Positions 29,774-40,984 of a stretch of DNA of 64,000 nt are shown here, piece by piece. Position numbers and translations under genes: made by a program. A model generated the notes under the pieces. That model ran no database searches and was not told where the DNA came from. It was given only the letters and a program-made list of their open reading frames with translations. This stretch comes from Bradyrhizobium sp. SZCCHNS1050. GTDB taxonomy: Bacteria; Pseudomonadota; Alphaproteobacteria; Rhizobiales; Xanthobacteraceae. Every line of letters begins with the position of its first letter. Within the stretch, counting starts at the first letter, position 1. The stretch spans positions 1-64,000 of the forward strand of contig NZ_JAUETR010000004.1 in the NCBI RefSeq assembly GCF_032484785.1. Direction: 5' to 3'.

Positions 29774-30255
29774 TTGCGGACCGGCGCGAGGCGCGGTGCT
29801 TCGTCCTCGGCCGAGAGCTCGCCGAGCACGGCCTCGAAATCCTTGGCCTCGCGGAAATTGCGATAGACCGAGGCGAAGCGGACATAGGCGACGTCGTCGA
29901 GATCGCGCAGATGCTCCATCACGATCTCGCCGATCGCCTCCGAGGACACCTCGGATTCGCCGCCACTCTCGAGCTCGCGCACGATCGCCGAGACCATCTT
30001 CTCGACCCGCTCCGGATCGACCGAGCGCTTGCGCAGCGAGATCTGCACCGAGCGCATCAGCTTGTCGCGGTCGAACGGCACGCGACGGCCGTTGCGCTTG
30101 ATGACGGTCAGTTCGCGCAGCTGCACCCGCTCGAAGGTCGTGAAGCGGAAATTGCAGGTGACGCAGACCCGCCGCCGCCGGATCACCGAGGAATCCTCGG
30201 TGGGGCGGGAGTCCTTCACCTGCGTATCGAGGCTGTTGCAGCTCGGGCAGCGCAT
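29770..30255 (-). CDS. nrdR: Transcriptional repressor NrdR
   Basis: 161 residues. A zinc ribbon with Cys3, Cys6, Cys31 and Cys34, then an ATP-cone domain from about 49 to 139. NrdR represses ribonucleotide reductase genes in response to nucleotide state. The conserved order glyA-nrdR-ribD is found in many alphaproteobacteria. Its ATG at 30255 comes 14 bases after glyA ends. Confidence 0.97.
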   Translation of the reverse strand: MRCPSCNSLDTQVKDSRPTEDSSVIRRRRVCVTCNFRFTTFERVQLRELTVIKRNGRRVPFDRDKLMRSVQISLRKRSVDPERVEKMVSAIVRELESGGESEVSSEAIGEIVMEHLRDLDDVAYVRFASVYRNFREAKDFEAVLGELSAEDEAPRLAPVRK

Positions 30256-30269
30256 TGTGGCTTCAAGCC

Positions 30270-31574
30270 TTACTGGTAGATCGGAAACCGGTCGGTCAGC
30301 GCCTTCACCTTCTGCTTGACCGCGGCTTCGACCAGCGGCGCGCTGCCGTCCGGCGCCTGCGCGATCGCGTTCAACACCTCGGCGATCAGGCTGCCGACCT
30401 GCTGGAATTCGGCGACGCCGAAGCCGCGGGTGGTCGCCGCCGGCGTGCCGAGGCGCAGGCCGGACGTGACGAACGGCTTCTCGGGATCGAACGGGATGCC
30501 GTTCTTGTTGCAGGTGATGCCGGCGCGGACCAGGGCCTTCTCCGAGATGTTGCCCTTCAGCCCCTTGGGCCGGAGGTCGACCAGCATCAAATGGTTGTCG
30601 GTGCCGCCGGAGACGATGTCGAAGCCGTGGGCGCGCAGCGATTCCGCCAGCGCCTTCGCGTTCTCGACGATGTTCTTCGCGTAAGTCTTGAACTCCGGCC
30701 GCAGCGCCTCGGCGAACGCCACCGCCTTGGCGGCGATCACGTGCATCAGCGGGCCGCCCTGCAGACCCGGGAAGATCGCCGAGTTGAACTTCTTGGTGAA
30801 CTGCTCGTCGTTCCACAAGATCAGGCCGCCGCGCGGGCCGCGCAGCGACTTGTGCGTGGTGGTGGTGGTGACGTGGGCGTACGGCACCGGCGAGGCATGG
30901 ACGCCACCGGCGACGAGGCCCGCGAAATGCGCCATGTCGACCAGAAGGTAGGCTCCGACGTGGTCTGCGATCTCGCGGAAGCGCTTGAAATCCCACGGGC
31001 GCGAATAGGCGCTGCCGCCGGCGATGATCAGCTTCGGCTTGACCTCCTCGGCCTGCTTGGCGACCGCATCCATGTCGATCAGCTGGTCGTCGCGGCGGAC
31101 CGTGTAATGCGCGGCCTTGAACCACTTGCCGGACATGTTGACCGGCGAGCCGTGGGTCAGATGGCCGCCGGCGGCGAGGTCGAGGCCCATGAAGGTGTCG
31201 CCGGGCTGCAGCAGCGCCAGGAACACGGCCTGGTTCATCTGGCTGCCCGAGTTCGGCTGGACGTTGGCGAAATTGGCGCCGAACAGCTTCTTGGCGCGGT
31301 CGATCGCGAGGTTCTCGGCGACGTCGACCCATTCGCAGCCGCCGTAATAGCGCGCGCCCGGATACCCTTCCGCGTACTTGTTGGTCATCACCGAGCCCTG
31401 GGCCTCGAGGACCGCCCGGCTGACAATGTTCTCCGAGGCGATCAGCTCGATTTCGTGCCGTTGCCGACCGAGCTCACCCTTGATGGCGGCGGCGATCTCG
31501 GGATCGGCCTCGGCCAAGGTGGCGGAAAAGAAGGAATCGACGGACGAAGCGGGCTTGGCGCTGGAAGCGGTCAT
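30270..31574 (-). CDS. glyA: Serine hydroxymethyltransferase
   Basis: 434 residues, PLP enzyme converting serine and tetrahydrofolate to glycine and methylene-THF. The cofactor lysine is Lys242 in [24 protein letters not shown] and [12 protein letters not shown] are active-site blocks. It is the first gene of the minus-strand operon running through nrdR-ribD-ribE-ribH-nusB-thiL. A long reading frame on the opposite strand is its codon-bias shadow. Confidence 0.98.
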   Translation of the reverse strand: MTASSAKPASSVDSFFSATLAEADPEIAAAIKGELGRQRHEIELIASENIVSRAVLEAQGSVMTNKYAEGYPGARYYGGCEWVDVAENLAIDRAKKLFGANFANVQPNSGSQMNQAVFLALLQPGDTFMGLDLAAGGHLTHGSPVNMSGKWFKAAHYTVRRDDQLIDMDAVAKQAEEVKPKLIIAGGSAYSRPWDFKRFREIADHVGAYLLVDMAHFAGLVAGGVHASPVPYAHVTTTTTHKSLRGPRGGLILWNDEQFTKKFNSAIFPGLQGGPLMHVIAAKAVAFAEALRPEFKTYAKNIVENAKALAESLRAHGFDIVSGGTDNHLMLVDLRPKGLKGNISEKALVRAGITCNKNGIPFDPEKPFVTSGLRLGTPAATTRGFGVAEFQQVGSLIAEVLNAIAQAPDGSAPLVEAAVKQKVKALTDRFPIYQ

Positions 31575-31766
31575 CGGCGGAATATCTCCACGTCCGCAAG
31601 GCCTTAGGCGGCCGGCGGTCGGTTCAGTGAAGGCGGTCGGAAAAGACCCCTGCCCTTACCATACGGGCGGCGGCAGGCCAAGGGACAGGCCAGCCGTTGG
31701 GGTCGCCCTCGGGCGTTTATGCCAGATATGGTGGACGAGCGGCAGACAAAAGACCTGCGCTGGACG

Positions 31767-32231
31767 CTAGGCCCCGCCGCACATATGGGGATCATCCTGC
31801 ATGGTCCAGGACTCGTTCGTTCTCAGATTGGTGGTCTCATGGACGCGGCCGCGATTGTCGCCGGGCGGACAATCCTTGGGAAACGAGACCAGGCACATCC
31901 GGACGCGATCGCCGACCTTGGAATGCGCCAGCGCCGCGTTCCACTCTCGAGAGACCTGGGTATCCTTGTTGGTGTACCGGACATAGCTGCCGCGATCCTT
32001 GCCGGGCTTGGGTCGCTTGCTCGGGAGCCGGTCATTGGGACCGTCCGCGTAGGACACGCCGATTTCGGCGATCGTGCGCTCTGCGCATTCGCCGACCTTG
32101 GTTGGGTTCTCTACCATCACCGGTGCGGCCGCAGCCACCGGCGCTGCCGCATCGATCGCCGGAGTCTCGTTCTGCGAGCAGGTCGCGATCATCAACAGCG
32201 GTACGAAAACGACGCGTGACATCCCGAACAT
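31767..32231 (-). CDS. Probable exported lipoprotein, hypothetical
   Basis: 154 residues. After MFGMSRVV comes a hydrophobic stretch ending MIATC, an atypical lipobox (Thr before the Cys), then a low-complexity AAAPVAAAAPV linker. The remainder is polar, with pairs of Cys (GECAERT, MCLVSFPKDCPP, HMCGG) that could form disulfides. TGGGGG upstream of ATG at 32231 supports the start; 32222 is an alternative. No family recognised. It lies beyond the glyA promoter on the same strand. Confidence 0.6.
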   Translation of the reverse strand: MFGMSRVVFVPLLMIATCSQNETPAIDAAAPVAAAAPVMVENPTKVGECAERTIAEIGVSYADGPNDRLPSKRPKPGKDRGSYVRYTNKDTQVSREWNAALAHSKVGDRVRMCLVSFPKDCPPGDNRGRVHETTNLRTNESWTMQDDPHMCGGA

Positions 32232-32332
32232 GTGCCCCCAAAAACAAACAACCTGCATGAAACCGGACGGTCTCATACAGGTTGTCGGTATCATGAGGCA
32301 AGCGTCGCGCGAGCAATCTCGCGCCGAAGACA

Positions 32333-32554
32333 TCAGAGGCCGGTGTAGCCCGCCTTCACCGGATCGACGCGACCGTCGAGCTGGCGAAGATAGGTCAGGC
32401 CGCACACGGTGAGACGATGCGGGTCGCGCTCGCCGGCTTCGAACAGCGTCTGGATGTAGGCGCTCACCTTGCGGCGCGCCTCGTCGCTCGCCGCAGCGGT
32501 GCGGTTCGCCAGCAGGTCGTAGGTGTGCATGATGCGATCGATGGCGGCTTCCAT
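32333..32554 (-). CDS. Small conserved hypothetical protein (73 aa)
   Basis: 73 residues, mostly helical (MEAAIDRIMHTYDLLANR, then SDEARRKVSAYIQTLFEAG). It has a good GAGGGG site before ATG at 32554. It forms a pair with the 71-residue gene 26 bases upstream. I recall similar small proteins in Bradyrhizobium but no function. Confidence 0.65.
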   Translation of the reverse strand: MEAAIDRIMHTYDLLANRTAAASDEARRKVSAYIQTLFEAGERDPHRLTVCGLTYLRQLDGRVDPVKAGYTGL

Positions 32555-32580
32555 ATCATCCCCTCTTGAACGTCAGGCCG

Positions 32581-32796
32581 TCAGGCAGACTTGAACATCG
32601 AAATCGCCTTGTTGGCGAGCTTGAGCTTGTTGAATTCTCCGCGGTGAATCAGTTGAACGATGATGTCGACAAGTCTTTCGTTCGGCGTGAACTCCTCCGG
32701 CATCTCGCCAGAGAGACGCAGATAGTTGGAGGCGATGGCATAAGCATCGCCGACCATCGCCACGTTCATGACTTGCATTCCGGCATCGTGCAGCAT
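32581..32796 (-). CDS. Small conserved hypothetical protein (71 aa)
   Basis: 71 residues, predicted compact helical (GDAYAIASNYLRLSGEMPEEF, then ERLVDIIVQLIHRGE). It has a strong GGAGG eight bases before ATG. It is first in a two-gene unit with the 73-residue protein. The unit lies just beyond the ldtR terminator, so it is transcribed separately from ldtR. Confidence 0.7.
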   Translation of the reverse strand: MLHDAGMQVMNVAMVGDAYAIASNYLRLSGEMPEEFTPNERLVDIIVQLIHRGEFNKLKLANKAISMFKSA

Positions 32797-32879
32797 GGTC
32801 CGACCTCCGGTCCAAGGACATAAGCCCAGGAGCCTTGATTGGTTCCAATTCGGACCGGGGATTTTGCCAAACGAACACG

Positions 32880-32907
32880 AAAAAGCGCCGGCCGAAGGGG
32901 CCGGCGC
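32880..32907 (-). terminator. Rho-independent terminator of ldtR
   Basis: On the minus strand a 9-base-pair GC stem (GCGCCGGCC with GGCCGGCGC, 5-base loop) is followed by TTTTT. It sits about 85 bases downstream of the ldtR stop. Confidence 0.88.
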
Positions 32908-32990
32908 AAGAACGACTTCCAGACGATCAACGACTGTCCGGTCTTGGCTCTCGAGGTCGGAGCCGGCTCAACCGAGACGATGAGGCCTGC

Positions 32991-33503
32991 TCAGAGGCGA
33001 TAGAGGATCTGATCGGTCCAGAACCGCTCGAGACGATGCAGCGACTTGTTCAGCGTCGAGAACTCCTCGCTGGAAATGCCGCCGACCTGCTCCACGGTCT
33101 TGACGTGCTTCTGATACAGCGAGTCGACGATGCGGCGGATCTCCTGGCCCTGCGGGGTCAGGCGGATGCGGACCGAGCGGCGATCGACGCGCGAGCGCTG
33201 GTGATCGAGGAAGCCGAGCTCGACCAGCTTCTTCAGGTTGTAGGAGACGTTGGAGCCGAGATAGTAGCCGCGCGTGCGCAGCTCGCCCGCGGTCAGCTCC
33301 TTGTCGCCGATGTTATAGAGCAGCAGCGCCTGGACCGAATTGATGTCGGAACGACCACGGCGGTCGAACTCGTCCTTGATGACGTCGAGCAGGCGGCGAT
33401 GCAGCCGCTCCACCAGCGTCAGAGCTTCCAGATAGAGCGACTGGACGGTGCCGCCCTGGCCCGGCGCAGCAGTCTCCACGGCCGTCGCAACGGCTTTCAT
33501 CAT
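32991..33503 (-). CDS. ldtR: MarR-family regulator LdtR
   Basis: 170 residues. A MarR winged helix-turn-helix with the LdtR-typical blocks DVIKDEFDRRGRSDINSVQALLLYNIGD and GYYLGSNVSYNLKKLVELGFL. In Liberibacter and Sinorhizobium, LdtR controls an L,D-transpeptidase and osmotic or cell-wall stress tolerance. No transpeptidase gene is adjacent here. The upstream inverted repeat at 33528-33542 could be its own operator. Confidence 0.88.
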   Translation of the reverse strand: MMKAVATAVETAAPGQGGTVQSLYLEALTLVERLHRRLLDVIKDEFDRRGRSDINSVQALLLYNIGDKELTAGELRTRGYYLGSNVSYNLKKLVELGFLDHQRSRVDRRSVRIRLTPQGQEIRRIVDSLYQKHVKTVEQVGGISSEEFSTLNKSLHRLERFWTDQILYRL

Positions 33504-33863
33504 GACACTTCCCCTGTCGTCGTTTTTGTCGACTTATTCGACGAAACTTTTGTCCCGTCTGATAGAACGAACTTAAGGGGCGTGCTTTGAAGATCGCCTT
33601 AAATAAGAGCATAAAGAGAGAATGAATCGCGGAGAGTGAATCCTCTTTTAATTCAGTAATTACAGAGGCTTTTGCAATAGTCCGTTGACGGTCGAGGCGC
33701 GATGTTCGCGCTCTGTTTCACCCACCTGTCGCATTACAAAACACGCTTGGGTAGCGCCGCTAAGGTCTCTGTAACAGCTGTGGCAGGCGCTCTTAAGGTG
33801 TTCGAAACATTACTTGCATGGCGCTGAAAAGATTTACAGCGTGCAACGAATTTTTCGCACGAC
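33504..33863. other. Noncoding region, ldtR promoter
   Basis: 360 bases with AT-rich stretches (about 33540-33660), no gene visible. It contains the inverted repeat listed separately and presumably the ldtR promoter. Confidence 0.5.
33528..33542. promoter_or_regulatory. Inverted repeat GTCGA-N5-TCGAC, candidate LdtR operator
   Basis: Perfect 5-base arms around CTTAT, 25 bases upstream of the ldtR start codon. MarR proteins commonly repress themselves through such sites. Identity as the LdtR box is inferred. Confidence 0.3.
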
Positions 33864-34331
33864 CTATGGTGGCCGCTCCCGGGCCGCCATCCAGGCCAGC
33901 ACGAGGTAGGCGGCGAGCATGATTGCCTCGCCCGCGACCACCAGCAGATTGCCGCCGTAGATGCCCGGGAACATCAGCTCGATCACCGCCATCGACACCA
34001 CCGTGGTGAGCCACACCACTGCGCCCCACGGCGTGGCGAGCCACAGGCCCACGGCGGCGACGAGCTCGATGACCGCGAAATAGACCGTCGCAGCCTGCCA
34101 GGCCATCGCCTGGTTTTCGAACGCGTCGTCCTCGCCGCCGATGAAGCCGGTCACCTGGGCCCAGTGGTACAGGCCCTTGGCGATCGAGAGCATGGCCATG
34201 ACCCGCAGGAACAGCACGAGCCGCCGCGTCCAGACATTGTCGTCGCTCTCGCGCCGATCCGAGGACATGGCGGCAATCGACATGGCGGCGTTGTCACGTG
34301 CCAGATCTCGCGCCGAGGGAATCTCAGCCAT
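33864..34331 (-). CDS. Membrane protein, DUF6163-like
   Basis: 155 residues with about four membrane segments starting near residue 38 (RRLVLFLRVMAMLSIAKGLYHW) and acidic loops. I associate it with the uncharacterised DUF6163 family of rhizobia, with moderate confidence. It is monocistronic and divergent from hemB, with 218 bases between them. Function unknown. Confidence 0.7.
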   Translation of the reverse strand: MAEIPSARDLARDNAAMSIAAMSSDRRESDDNVWTRRLVLFLRVMAMLSIAKGLYHWAQVTGFIGGEDDAFENQAMAWQAATVYFAVIELVAAVGLWLATPWGAVVWLTTVVSMAVIELMFPGIYGGNLLVVAGEAIMLAAYLVLAWMAARERPP

Positions 34332-34465
34332 GGCGGCTCGAGCAGAACAGGATGGTCGTCATTGGGGCCTCTCAAGACCAGGAGCGTGGCGATTCTTGGC
34401 CGGCCGGCACCGTGAAAGCAACCGGGCCGGAAATCAACCCGGGCCGCTTGCGTCAGGTCAAGTGA

Positions 34466-35611
<1,146 letters not shown>

Positions 35612-35805
35612 GGAGGCGCTGGGATCTTTCGGGACCCGCCGGTCTTTGAGCACGCCGATCCTTTCGCGTGCGCGAACCGCCGGGTCGCGGAGAGGGCTCA
35701 GAAGTCGCGAAATGGCCGGAAATTTGCCGCGCCTCCTGCAAGAACGGCCCTTGCAAGCGCAAGTCGGGTTCCCATGTGCTGGGTGCCAATCCGGAGGGCT
35801 TATTC

Positions 35806-36339
35806 ATGGCGTATATGGGCTCAGGCGATAGCAATGGCGGTCCCGGCCCTCGGCCGCACGCCTACGATCCCTATCAGCAGCCGGAATTGTTTCGCGGCGT
35901 GCTGACGCGGCGGATGATCGCATTCCTGATCGATCTCCTGGTGCTCTCGGTCCCGGTGATCCTGGCGGTGATCTTCATTGCCGTGTTCGGCGTGGTCACG
36001 CTGGGTCTCGGCTGGGCGTTGTTCTGGCTGGTGTCGCCGGCTTCAGTGATCTGGGCCATCGTCTACTACGGCGCAACGATCGGCGGGCCGAACTCGGCGA
36101 CGATCGGCATGCGGGTGATGGATCTGGAGGTGCGGACCTGGTACGGCGCGCCGGGCTACTTTGTGCTCGGTGCCGTGCATGCCGTCTGCTTCTGGATCTC
36201 GGTCTCGGTGTTGTCGCCGCTCGTGCTGCTGGTCGGACTGTTCAACAGCCGCCGCCGGCTGCTGCACGATTTCGTGCTCGGCACCGTCGTGATCAACACG
36301 TCCGTGCGCTCGCAAGTGACTGAACCGGCTCGTACCTGA
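35806..36339 (+). CDS. RDD-family membrane protein
   Basis: 177 residues. The RDD hallmark appears as [19 protein letters not shown] (about 32-50), followed by several membrane helices and the terminal [15 protein letters not shown] block. The family is of unclear or ion-transport function. The hydrophilic N-terminus is Gly/Pro-rich. A GGAGGG site precedes ATG at 35806. It lies between hemB and bpt on the same strand but with separate promoters likely (195-base gap). Confidence 0.88.
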   Translation: MAYMGSGDSNGGPGPRPHAYDPYQQPELFRGVLTRRMIAFLIDLLVLSVPVILAVIFIAVFGVVTLGLGWALFWLVSPASVIWAIVYYGATIGGPNSATIGMRVMDLEVRTWYGAPGYFVLGAVHAVCFWISVSVLSPLVLLVGLFNSRRRLLHDFVLGTVVINTSVRSQVTEPART

Positions 36340-36430
36340 TGAGACGTCCGGTGGCACAGCAAAAGCGATTGACCGGCCGCCTCCGGAGCGCAATTCTGTT
36401 GATGATCGCCTCGGAGGCTCACGACGTTCC

Positions 36431-37207
36431 TTGACCCAGCATTCGCGTGACACCCCGCAATTCTACCTGACCGCGCCCTCGCCCTGCCCGTATCTGCCGG
36501 GCCGGCAGGAACGCAAGGTGTTCACGCATCTGGTCGGCGACAAGGCGACCGATCTCAACGACCTTCTCACCCATGGCGGCTTCCGTCGCAGCCAGTCGAT
36601 CGCCTACCGACCGGCCTGCGACCAGTGCCGCGCTTGCGTGTCCGTCCGCGTGATCGCCAACGAATTCCGCCCCTCGCGCAACTTCCGGAAGGTGCTCGCG
36701 CGCAACTCCGATCTGGTCGGCGAGCAGCGCAGCGCCGTGCCGACCTCCGAGCAATATTCGATCTTCCGCGGCTATCTCGATCAGCGCCATCGCCATGGCG
36801 GCATGGCCGACATGACGGTGCTCGATTACGCCATGATGGTCGAGGACAGCCATGTCGAGACGAGAATCATCGAGTACCGCCGCCGCAATCTGAGCAACGG
36901 TCCGAACGCCAGGGGCGGCGAGTTGGTCGCGGTCGCCCTGACCGACGTGCTCAGCGATGGCCTGTCGATGGTGTACTCGTTCTTCGACCCGTCGGAGACC
37001 ACGCGCTCGCTCGGCACCTTCATGATCCTCGACCACATCGCCCGGGCGCGGCGCCAGGGCCTGCCCTACGTCTATCTCGGCTATTGGATCGAGGGTTCGA
37101 AGAAGATGGACTACAAGAGCCGCTATCTGCCGCAACAACGGCTCGCGGCTGCCGGCTGGCTGCGCGTGGATGCCGAAGGCGACATCGCACCCGAGCCGCA
37201 GGACTAG
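36431..37207 (+). CDS. bpt: Aspartate/glutamate leucyltransferase
   Basis: 258 residues. Bpt adds Leu to N-terminal Asp or Glu of proteins, marking them for ClpS-ClpAP degradation (N-degron pathway). The N-terminal Cys cluster [12 protein letters not shown] and the block [21 protein letters not shown] are characteristic, as is [26 protein letters not shown]. Start is TTG, which matches the family N-terminus [13 protein letters not shown]. It is convergent with mntH across 71 bases. Confidence 0.95.
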   Translation: MTQHSRDTPQFYLTAPSPCPYLPGRQERKVFTHLVGDKATDLNDLLTHGGFRRSQSIAYRPACDQCRACVSVRVIANEFRPSRNFRKVLARNSDLVGEQRSAVPTSEQYSIFRGYLDQRHRHGGMADMTVLDYAMMVEDSHVETRIIEYRRRNLSNGPNARGGELVAVALTDVLSDGLSMVYSFFDPSETTRSLGTFMILDHIARARRQGLPYVYLGYWIEGSKKMDYKSRYLPQQRLAAAGWLRVDAEGDIAPEPQD

Positions 37208-37278
37208 AGGGATGCAGTAGCGAGTGGGGAGTAGAGGTCCTTCGAAATCTCCTGTTCGCTCCTCCCTGCGCGCCACCT

Positions 37279-38661
37279 CTAGCCCGTGGCCAGATCCCAC
37301 ACCAGCTTGGCATTGAGCGCGATGATCACCACCGCGATCAAGGTCGCAATCGCCGTCAGCCAGCGCGGCGCCACGAACTGCCCCATCTTGGCCCGGCTCG
37401 CGGTGAGCAGCACCAGCGGCACGATGGCGAACGGCAGTTGCAGGCTGAGCACGACCTGACTGAGGATCAGGAGCTGCCCGGTCGCCTTCTCGCCGGCCCA
37501 GATCGTCACCACCACGGCCGGCACGATTGCGATCATGCGGGTGATCAGCCGGCGCAGCCAGGGCGCGACCCGCCAGTGAAGAAAGCCCTCCATCACGATC
37601 TGGCCGGACAGTGTCGCGGTGATCGTCGAATTCAGGCCGCAGCACAACAGCGCGATCGCAAACAGCGTCGGCGCCAGCGTCGACCCGAGCAGCGGCGCCA
37701 GGAAGGAATACGCCTGGTCAAGCTCGGCGACGTCGCGTTGTCCGGTGCGGTGGAACGTCGCCGCCGCCAGGATCAGGATCGAGGCGTTGATGGTCAGCGC
37801 CAGGCACAGCGCGATGGTGGAATCGATCGTGGAGAGCGTGATCGCCTCGCGCTTGTCCTCTGGGCTGTCGCCGTAGCCGCGCGTCTGGACCAGGCCTGAG
37901 TGGAGATACAAATTGTGCGGCATCACGGTGGCGCCGAGAATGCCGAGCGCCAGATAGAGCATCTCCGGATTGGCGATCAGCTGTCCGCTGGGAACGAAGC
38001 CCTTCACCACCTCGGCCCAGTCCGGCTGCGCCATCGCGATCTGGATCGCGAAGCACAGCGCGATGATGCCGAGCAGCGCGACCACGAACGCCTCGATCCA
38101 GCGGAAGCCGAACGCCTGCAGCGCCAGGATCAGGAAGACGTCGAGTGCGGTGACGCAGACGCCGATCGACAGCGGCAGCCCGAACAGCAGGCTGAGACCG
38201 ATCGCAGTACCGATCACTTCCGCGAGGTCGGTGGCCGTGATCGCGATCTCCGCCGACAGCCAAAGCGGCACCGAGACCCAGCGCGGGGTGGAGTCGCGAC
38301 AGGCCTGGGCGAGGTCGCGGCCGGTGGCGACGCCGAGCCGCGTGCACAGCGACTGCAGCACGATCGCCATCAGGTTGGACAGCAGCGCGACCGAGAGCAG
38401 GACGTAGCCGAACTTGGCACCGCCGGCCAGCGACGTTGCCCAATTGCCGGGGTCCATATAGCCGACGGCGACGAGGTAACCGGGTCCGAGAAAGGCCAGC
38501 AGCTTGCGCCAGAGCGACCCTTTTGTCGCGGTTCGTACCGTCGCGAACATGTCGCCGAGAGACGGATCGCCGCGCTCACCGCGCCAGCCTCCGTTCATCA
38601 GGCGGTCGCTCGGCGGAACCATGGCGTGCAGCTGCGAAAGGTCTGACGATTTTGCGTCCAT
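37279..38661 (-). CDS. mntH: Nramp-family divalent metal (Mn2+) transporter
   Basis: 460 residues, about 11 membrane helices. The metal-coordinating DPGN (70-73) and MPH (247-249) motifs are intact, as in MntH. It imports Mn(II), powered by protons. A hydrophilic N-terminal tail of about 50 residues precedes the first helix. A palindromic site at 38692-38709 lies 31-48 bases upstream of the start and would suit Mn-responsive repression. Confidence 0.95.
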   Translation of the reverse strand: MDAKSSDLSQLHAMVPPSDRLMNGGWRGERGDPSLGDMFATVRTATKGSLWRKLLAFLGPGYLVAVGYMDPGNWATSLAGGAKFGYVLLSVALLSNLMAIVLQSLCTRLGVATGRDLAQACRDSTPRWVSVPLWLSAEIAITATDLAEVIGTAIGLSLLFGLPLSIGVCVTALDVFLILALQAFGFRWIEAFVVALLGIIALCFAIQIAMAQPDWAEVVKGFVPSGQLIANPEMLYLALGILGATVMPHNLYLHSGLVQTRGYGDSPEDKREAITLSTIDSTIALCLALTINASILILAAATFHRTGQRDVAELDQAYSFLAPLLGSTLAPTLFAIALLCCGLNSTITATLSGQIVMEGFLHWRVAPWLRRLITRMIAIVPAVVVTIWAGEKATGQLLILSQVVLSLQLPFAIVPLVLLTASRAKMGQFVAPRWLTAIATLIAVVIIALNAKLVWDLATG

Positions 38662-38691
38662 GGCGCTATCCTGGACGAAACCGACGTTTAA

Positions 38692-38709
38692 TGCAACTTA
38701 CTTGCAAGT
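38692..38709. promoter_or_regulatory. TGCAA-N5-TTGCA palindrome upstream of mntH, candidate Mn-responsive operator
   Basis: Perfect arms TGCAA/TTGCA around CTTAC at 38692-38706, overlapping a second perfect palindrome ACTTGCAAGT at 38700-38709. Its distance to the mntH start suits a repressor site. A Fur-family Mur protein regulates mntH in Bradyrhizobium; equating this sequence with a Mur box is inference. Confidence 0.45.
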
Positions 38710-38863
38710 GCGACTTGCCCATGTGGCGGTGCCACATAGAGATGCTGGAAATCCTCCGATACCGCTTCATCATTGCGAAAGCTCGTCCCTGCCGATTCGC
38801 GGCCCGCCTCCTCGAGGCGGCCCCATCGGCGACGGGCGCCACTTCCCACTGACGGGATCCACC

Positions 38864-39655
38864 ATGCTCTCTACCCAACTCGGGCTCCGACCGGTCACGA
38901 ACGCGCCCGTGCCTTGCAAGATCTGTGACGGTCCTGCCTCGCTCTACGGCGTGGTCGACATGAACCGCCCCTGCCAGACGGCCCATGCCCATCGCCCGCC
39001 GCTGGCCGGCGTACCAATCTACTACCGGCGCTGCGCGGATTGCGGCTTCCTGTTCACGGACGCCTTCGACGACTGGAGCATTGAGCAGTTCAAGACCCAC
39101 ATTTACAACGACGGCTACGAAGCCGTGGATCCGGACTATCGGATCAAGCGGCCGACCGACAATGCGGCGGCCGTGGCCCGCTTCTGGGCGCCACACAAGG
39201 CCGGAATGCGGGTGCTCGACTTCGGCGGCGGCAACGACTTGTTCTGCACCGGCCTGCGCGCTCAAGGCTTCGCGGAAGCGGTCACCTATGATCCGATGGT
39301 GGCCGAGCACGCAACCCGACCCGATCGCAAGTTCGATCTCGTCACCTGCTTCGAGACGCTGGAGCACGTGCCTGATCCGCTGGCGACGATCGGAGCCATG
39401 GCGGCCTGCGTGGCCGAACCGGGCGCGGTGTTCTACTCGACGTTGACCCAGCCGGACGACTTCGAAAGCCAGGGCATGTCCTGGTGGTACATCGCGCCGC
39501 GCAACGGCCACATCTCGATCTACACCCAGCATGCGCTGGCGCTGGCCTGGCACCGGTTCGGCTTCAAGACGGCGCCGCTGAATGCCGGCACGCATCTGGC
39601 GTTCCGCACGCTGCCACCGGAATGGGGATTGGCCGAGGCACCGACCGCGGCGTAG
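38864..39655 (+). CDS. Class I SAM methyltransferase with zinc-ribbon-like N-terminus
   Basis: 263 residues. Four cysteines, Cys18, Cys21, Cys57 and Cys60 (PCKIC, RRCADCG), look like a zinc-binding N-terminal module. The Rossmann methyltransferase begins near 115 with MRVLDFGGGNDLF and has CFETLEHVPDP and a closing SWWYIAPRNGHISIYT block. This layout resembles sugar- or glycan-related methyltransferases. It is divergent from mntH. The ATG at 38864 is chosen from the onset of recognisable sequence; the reading frame is open far upstream. Confidence 0.8.
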   Translation: MLSTQLGLRPVTNAPVPCKICDGPASLYGVVDMNRPCQTAHAHRPPLAGVPIYYRRCADCGFLFTDAFDDWSIEQFKTHIYNDGYEAVDPDYRIKRPTDNAAAVARFWAPHKAGMRVLDFGGGNDLFCTGLRAQGFAEAVTYDPMVAEHATRPDRKFDLVTCFETLEHVPDPLATIGAMAACVAEPGAVFYSTLTQPDDFESQGMSWWYIAPRNGHISIYTQHALALAWHRFGFKTAPLNAGTHLAFRTLPPEWGLAEAPTAA

Positions 39656-39757
39656 GCCGTCCGCAGCACGACGGCCGATGCCGGAGATCAGGAAGCGGGT
39701 GGGCGCAGGGAGGCTGAGCGGCGATGATGGCCACATCATCACATCAGGTTCCTCTTC

Positions 39758-40984
39758 ATGACTCCCTCGCCCGCCCTGCCCGCCGCCTTCCACCGCCTCG
39801 CCTGGTCGAACCTCACCGCGCAATCGGCCGAGCAGATCGCGCTCGCCGCAGCGCCGATCGTCGCGGTGCTCGCGCTCGGTGTCGGCGAGGGCGAGACTGG
39901 ACTCTTGCAGACGGCACTGACCGCGCCCTTCGTGCTGTTCGCGATCCCTGCGGGGCTGCTCGCCGACCGGATGTCGCGACGGCTGCTGATGGCCCTGGCA
40001 GAGATGCTTCGCGCGCTGGCGCTGCTCGCGATCCTCATCGCCTTCGCGGCCGGCGCGCTCACGCTGCCGTTGCTGGCGGCGCTTGGATTCGCAGCGGTGT
40101 GCGGCACGGTGGTGTTCAGCGTCGCCGCGCCGGCCCTGGTGCCGAGCCTGGTCGCCCCCGCCCAGTTGGCGCCTGCGAATGCGCGCATCGAGCTTGCCCG
40201 TACCGTCGCCTTCGCCGCGGGGCCCGCGCTCGGCGGCGTGCTGGTCGGCTGGATCGGCGGCGCGCCCGCCTTCGGCTGCGCCGCTGCGCTCTCGCTGGTC
40301 GCAGCCGTCTGCCTGGCCGGCATCGCCGAGCCCGCCCGCGCGCCCGTGCCGCGCCGCCATCCGCTGGCCGACATCAGGGAAGGCGCCGCCTTCGTGCTGC
40401 ATCATCCGCTGCTGCGGCCGGTGTTCGCAACCCAGTTCATCTTCAACACGGCCCATTTCCTGCTGCTCGCGGTGTTCGTGCCCTATGCAGTCCACCGGCT
40501 CGGCCTGTCGGCAGGAGGCGTCGGCTCGGTGCTGTCGATGTTCGGCGTCGGCATGGTGTGCGGCGCGCTGCTGGCGACGCGCATCATGCGGCTTCTGCCG
40601 TTCGGCACCGTCATCGGGCTCGGCCCCGTCACCGGCTTCGCCGCGGCGCTCGTGATGGCACTGACCACGTTCGTTCCCTCGCCTGTCCTTGCCGGGCTCA
40701 GCTTCTTCCTGCTCGGCGCCGGGCCGATCCTCTGGGTGATCTCGACCACGACGCTGCGGCAGTCGGTGACCCCGGCCGGCCTGCTCGGGCGGGTGTCGGC
40801 CATCAACATCCTGAGCTACGGCGCCCGTCCGCTGGGCTCGCTGCTCGGCGCGGTCGTCGGCGGCCGCTACGGCGCCGACACGTGTCTCTACCTCGTCGCC
40901 GCCATCTTCGGCCTGCAGGCGCTCGTCATCCTCGCCTCGCCGGTCGTGGCGATCGCGCGGCAACCGGAGCCGCAGCCCGCCTAG
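39758..40984 (+). CDS. MFS transporter
   Basis: 408 residues with 11-12 membrane segments. GLLADRMSRRLLM (about 67-79) is the loop 2-3 motif of the major facilitator superfamily. The enterobactin-exporter-like block ANARIELARTVAFAAGPALGGVLVGW is present, so an export role is likely. The ribosome site is weak. It overlaps the convergent universal stress gene by 4 bases at its end. Confidence 0.9.
   Translation: MTPSPALPAAFHRLAWSNLTAQSAEQIALAAAPIVAVLALGVGEGETGLLQTALTAPFVLFAIPAGLLADRMSRRLLMALAEMLRALALLAILIAFAAGALTLPLLAALGFAAVCGTVVFSVAAPALVPSLVAPAQLAPANARIELARTVAFAAGPALGGVLVGWIGGAPAFGCAAALSLVAAVCLAGIAEPARAPVPRRHPLADIREGAAFVLHHPLLRPVFATQFIFNTAHFLLLAVFVPYAVHRLGLSAGGVGSVLSMFGVGMVCGALLATRIMRLLPFGTVIGLGPVTGFAAALVMALTTFVPSPVLAGLSFFLLGAGPILWVISTTTLRQSVTPAGLLGRVSAINILSYGARPLGSLLGAVVGGRYGADTCLYLVAAIFGLQALVILASPVVAIARQPEPQPA

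Noticed and set aside
29770..31332. Minus-strand frame of 520 codons through nrdR into the glyA region
   Set aside because: Only the last 161 codons are NrdR; the rest is an out-of-frame reading of glyA, whose own frame is intact.
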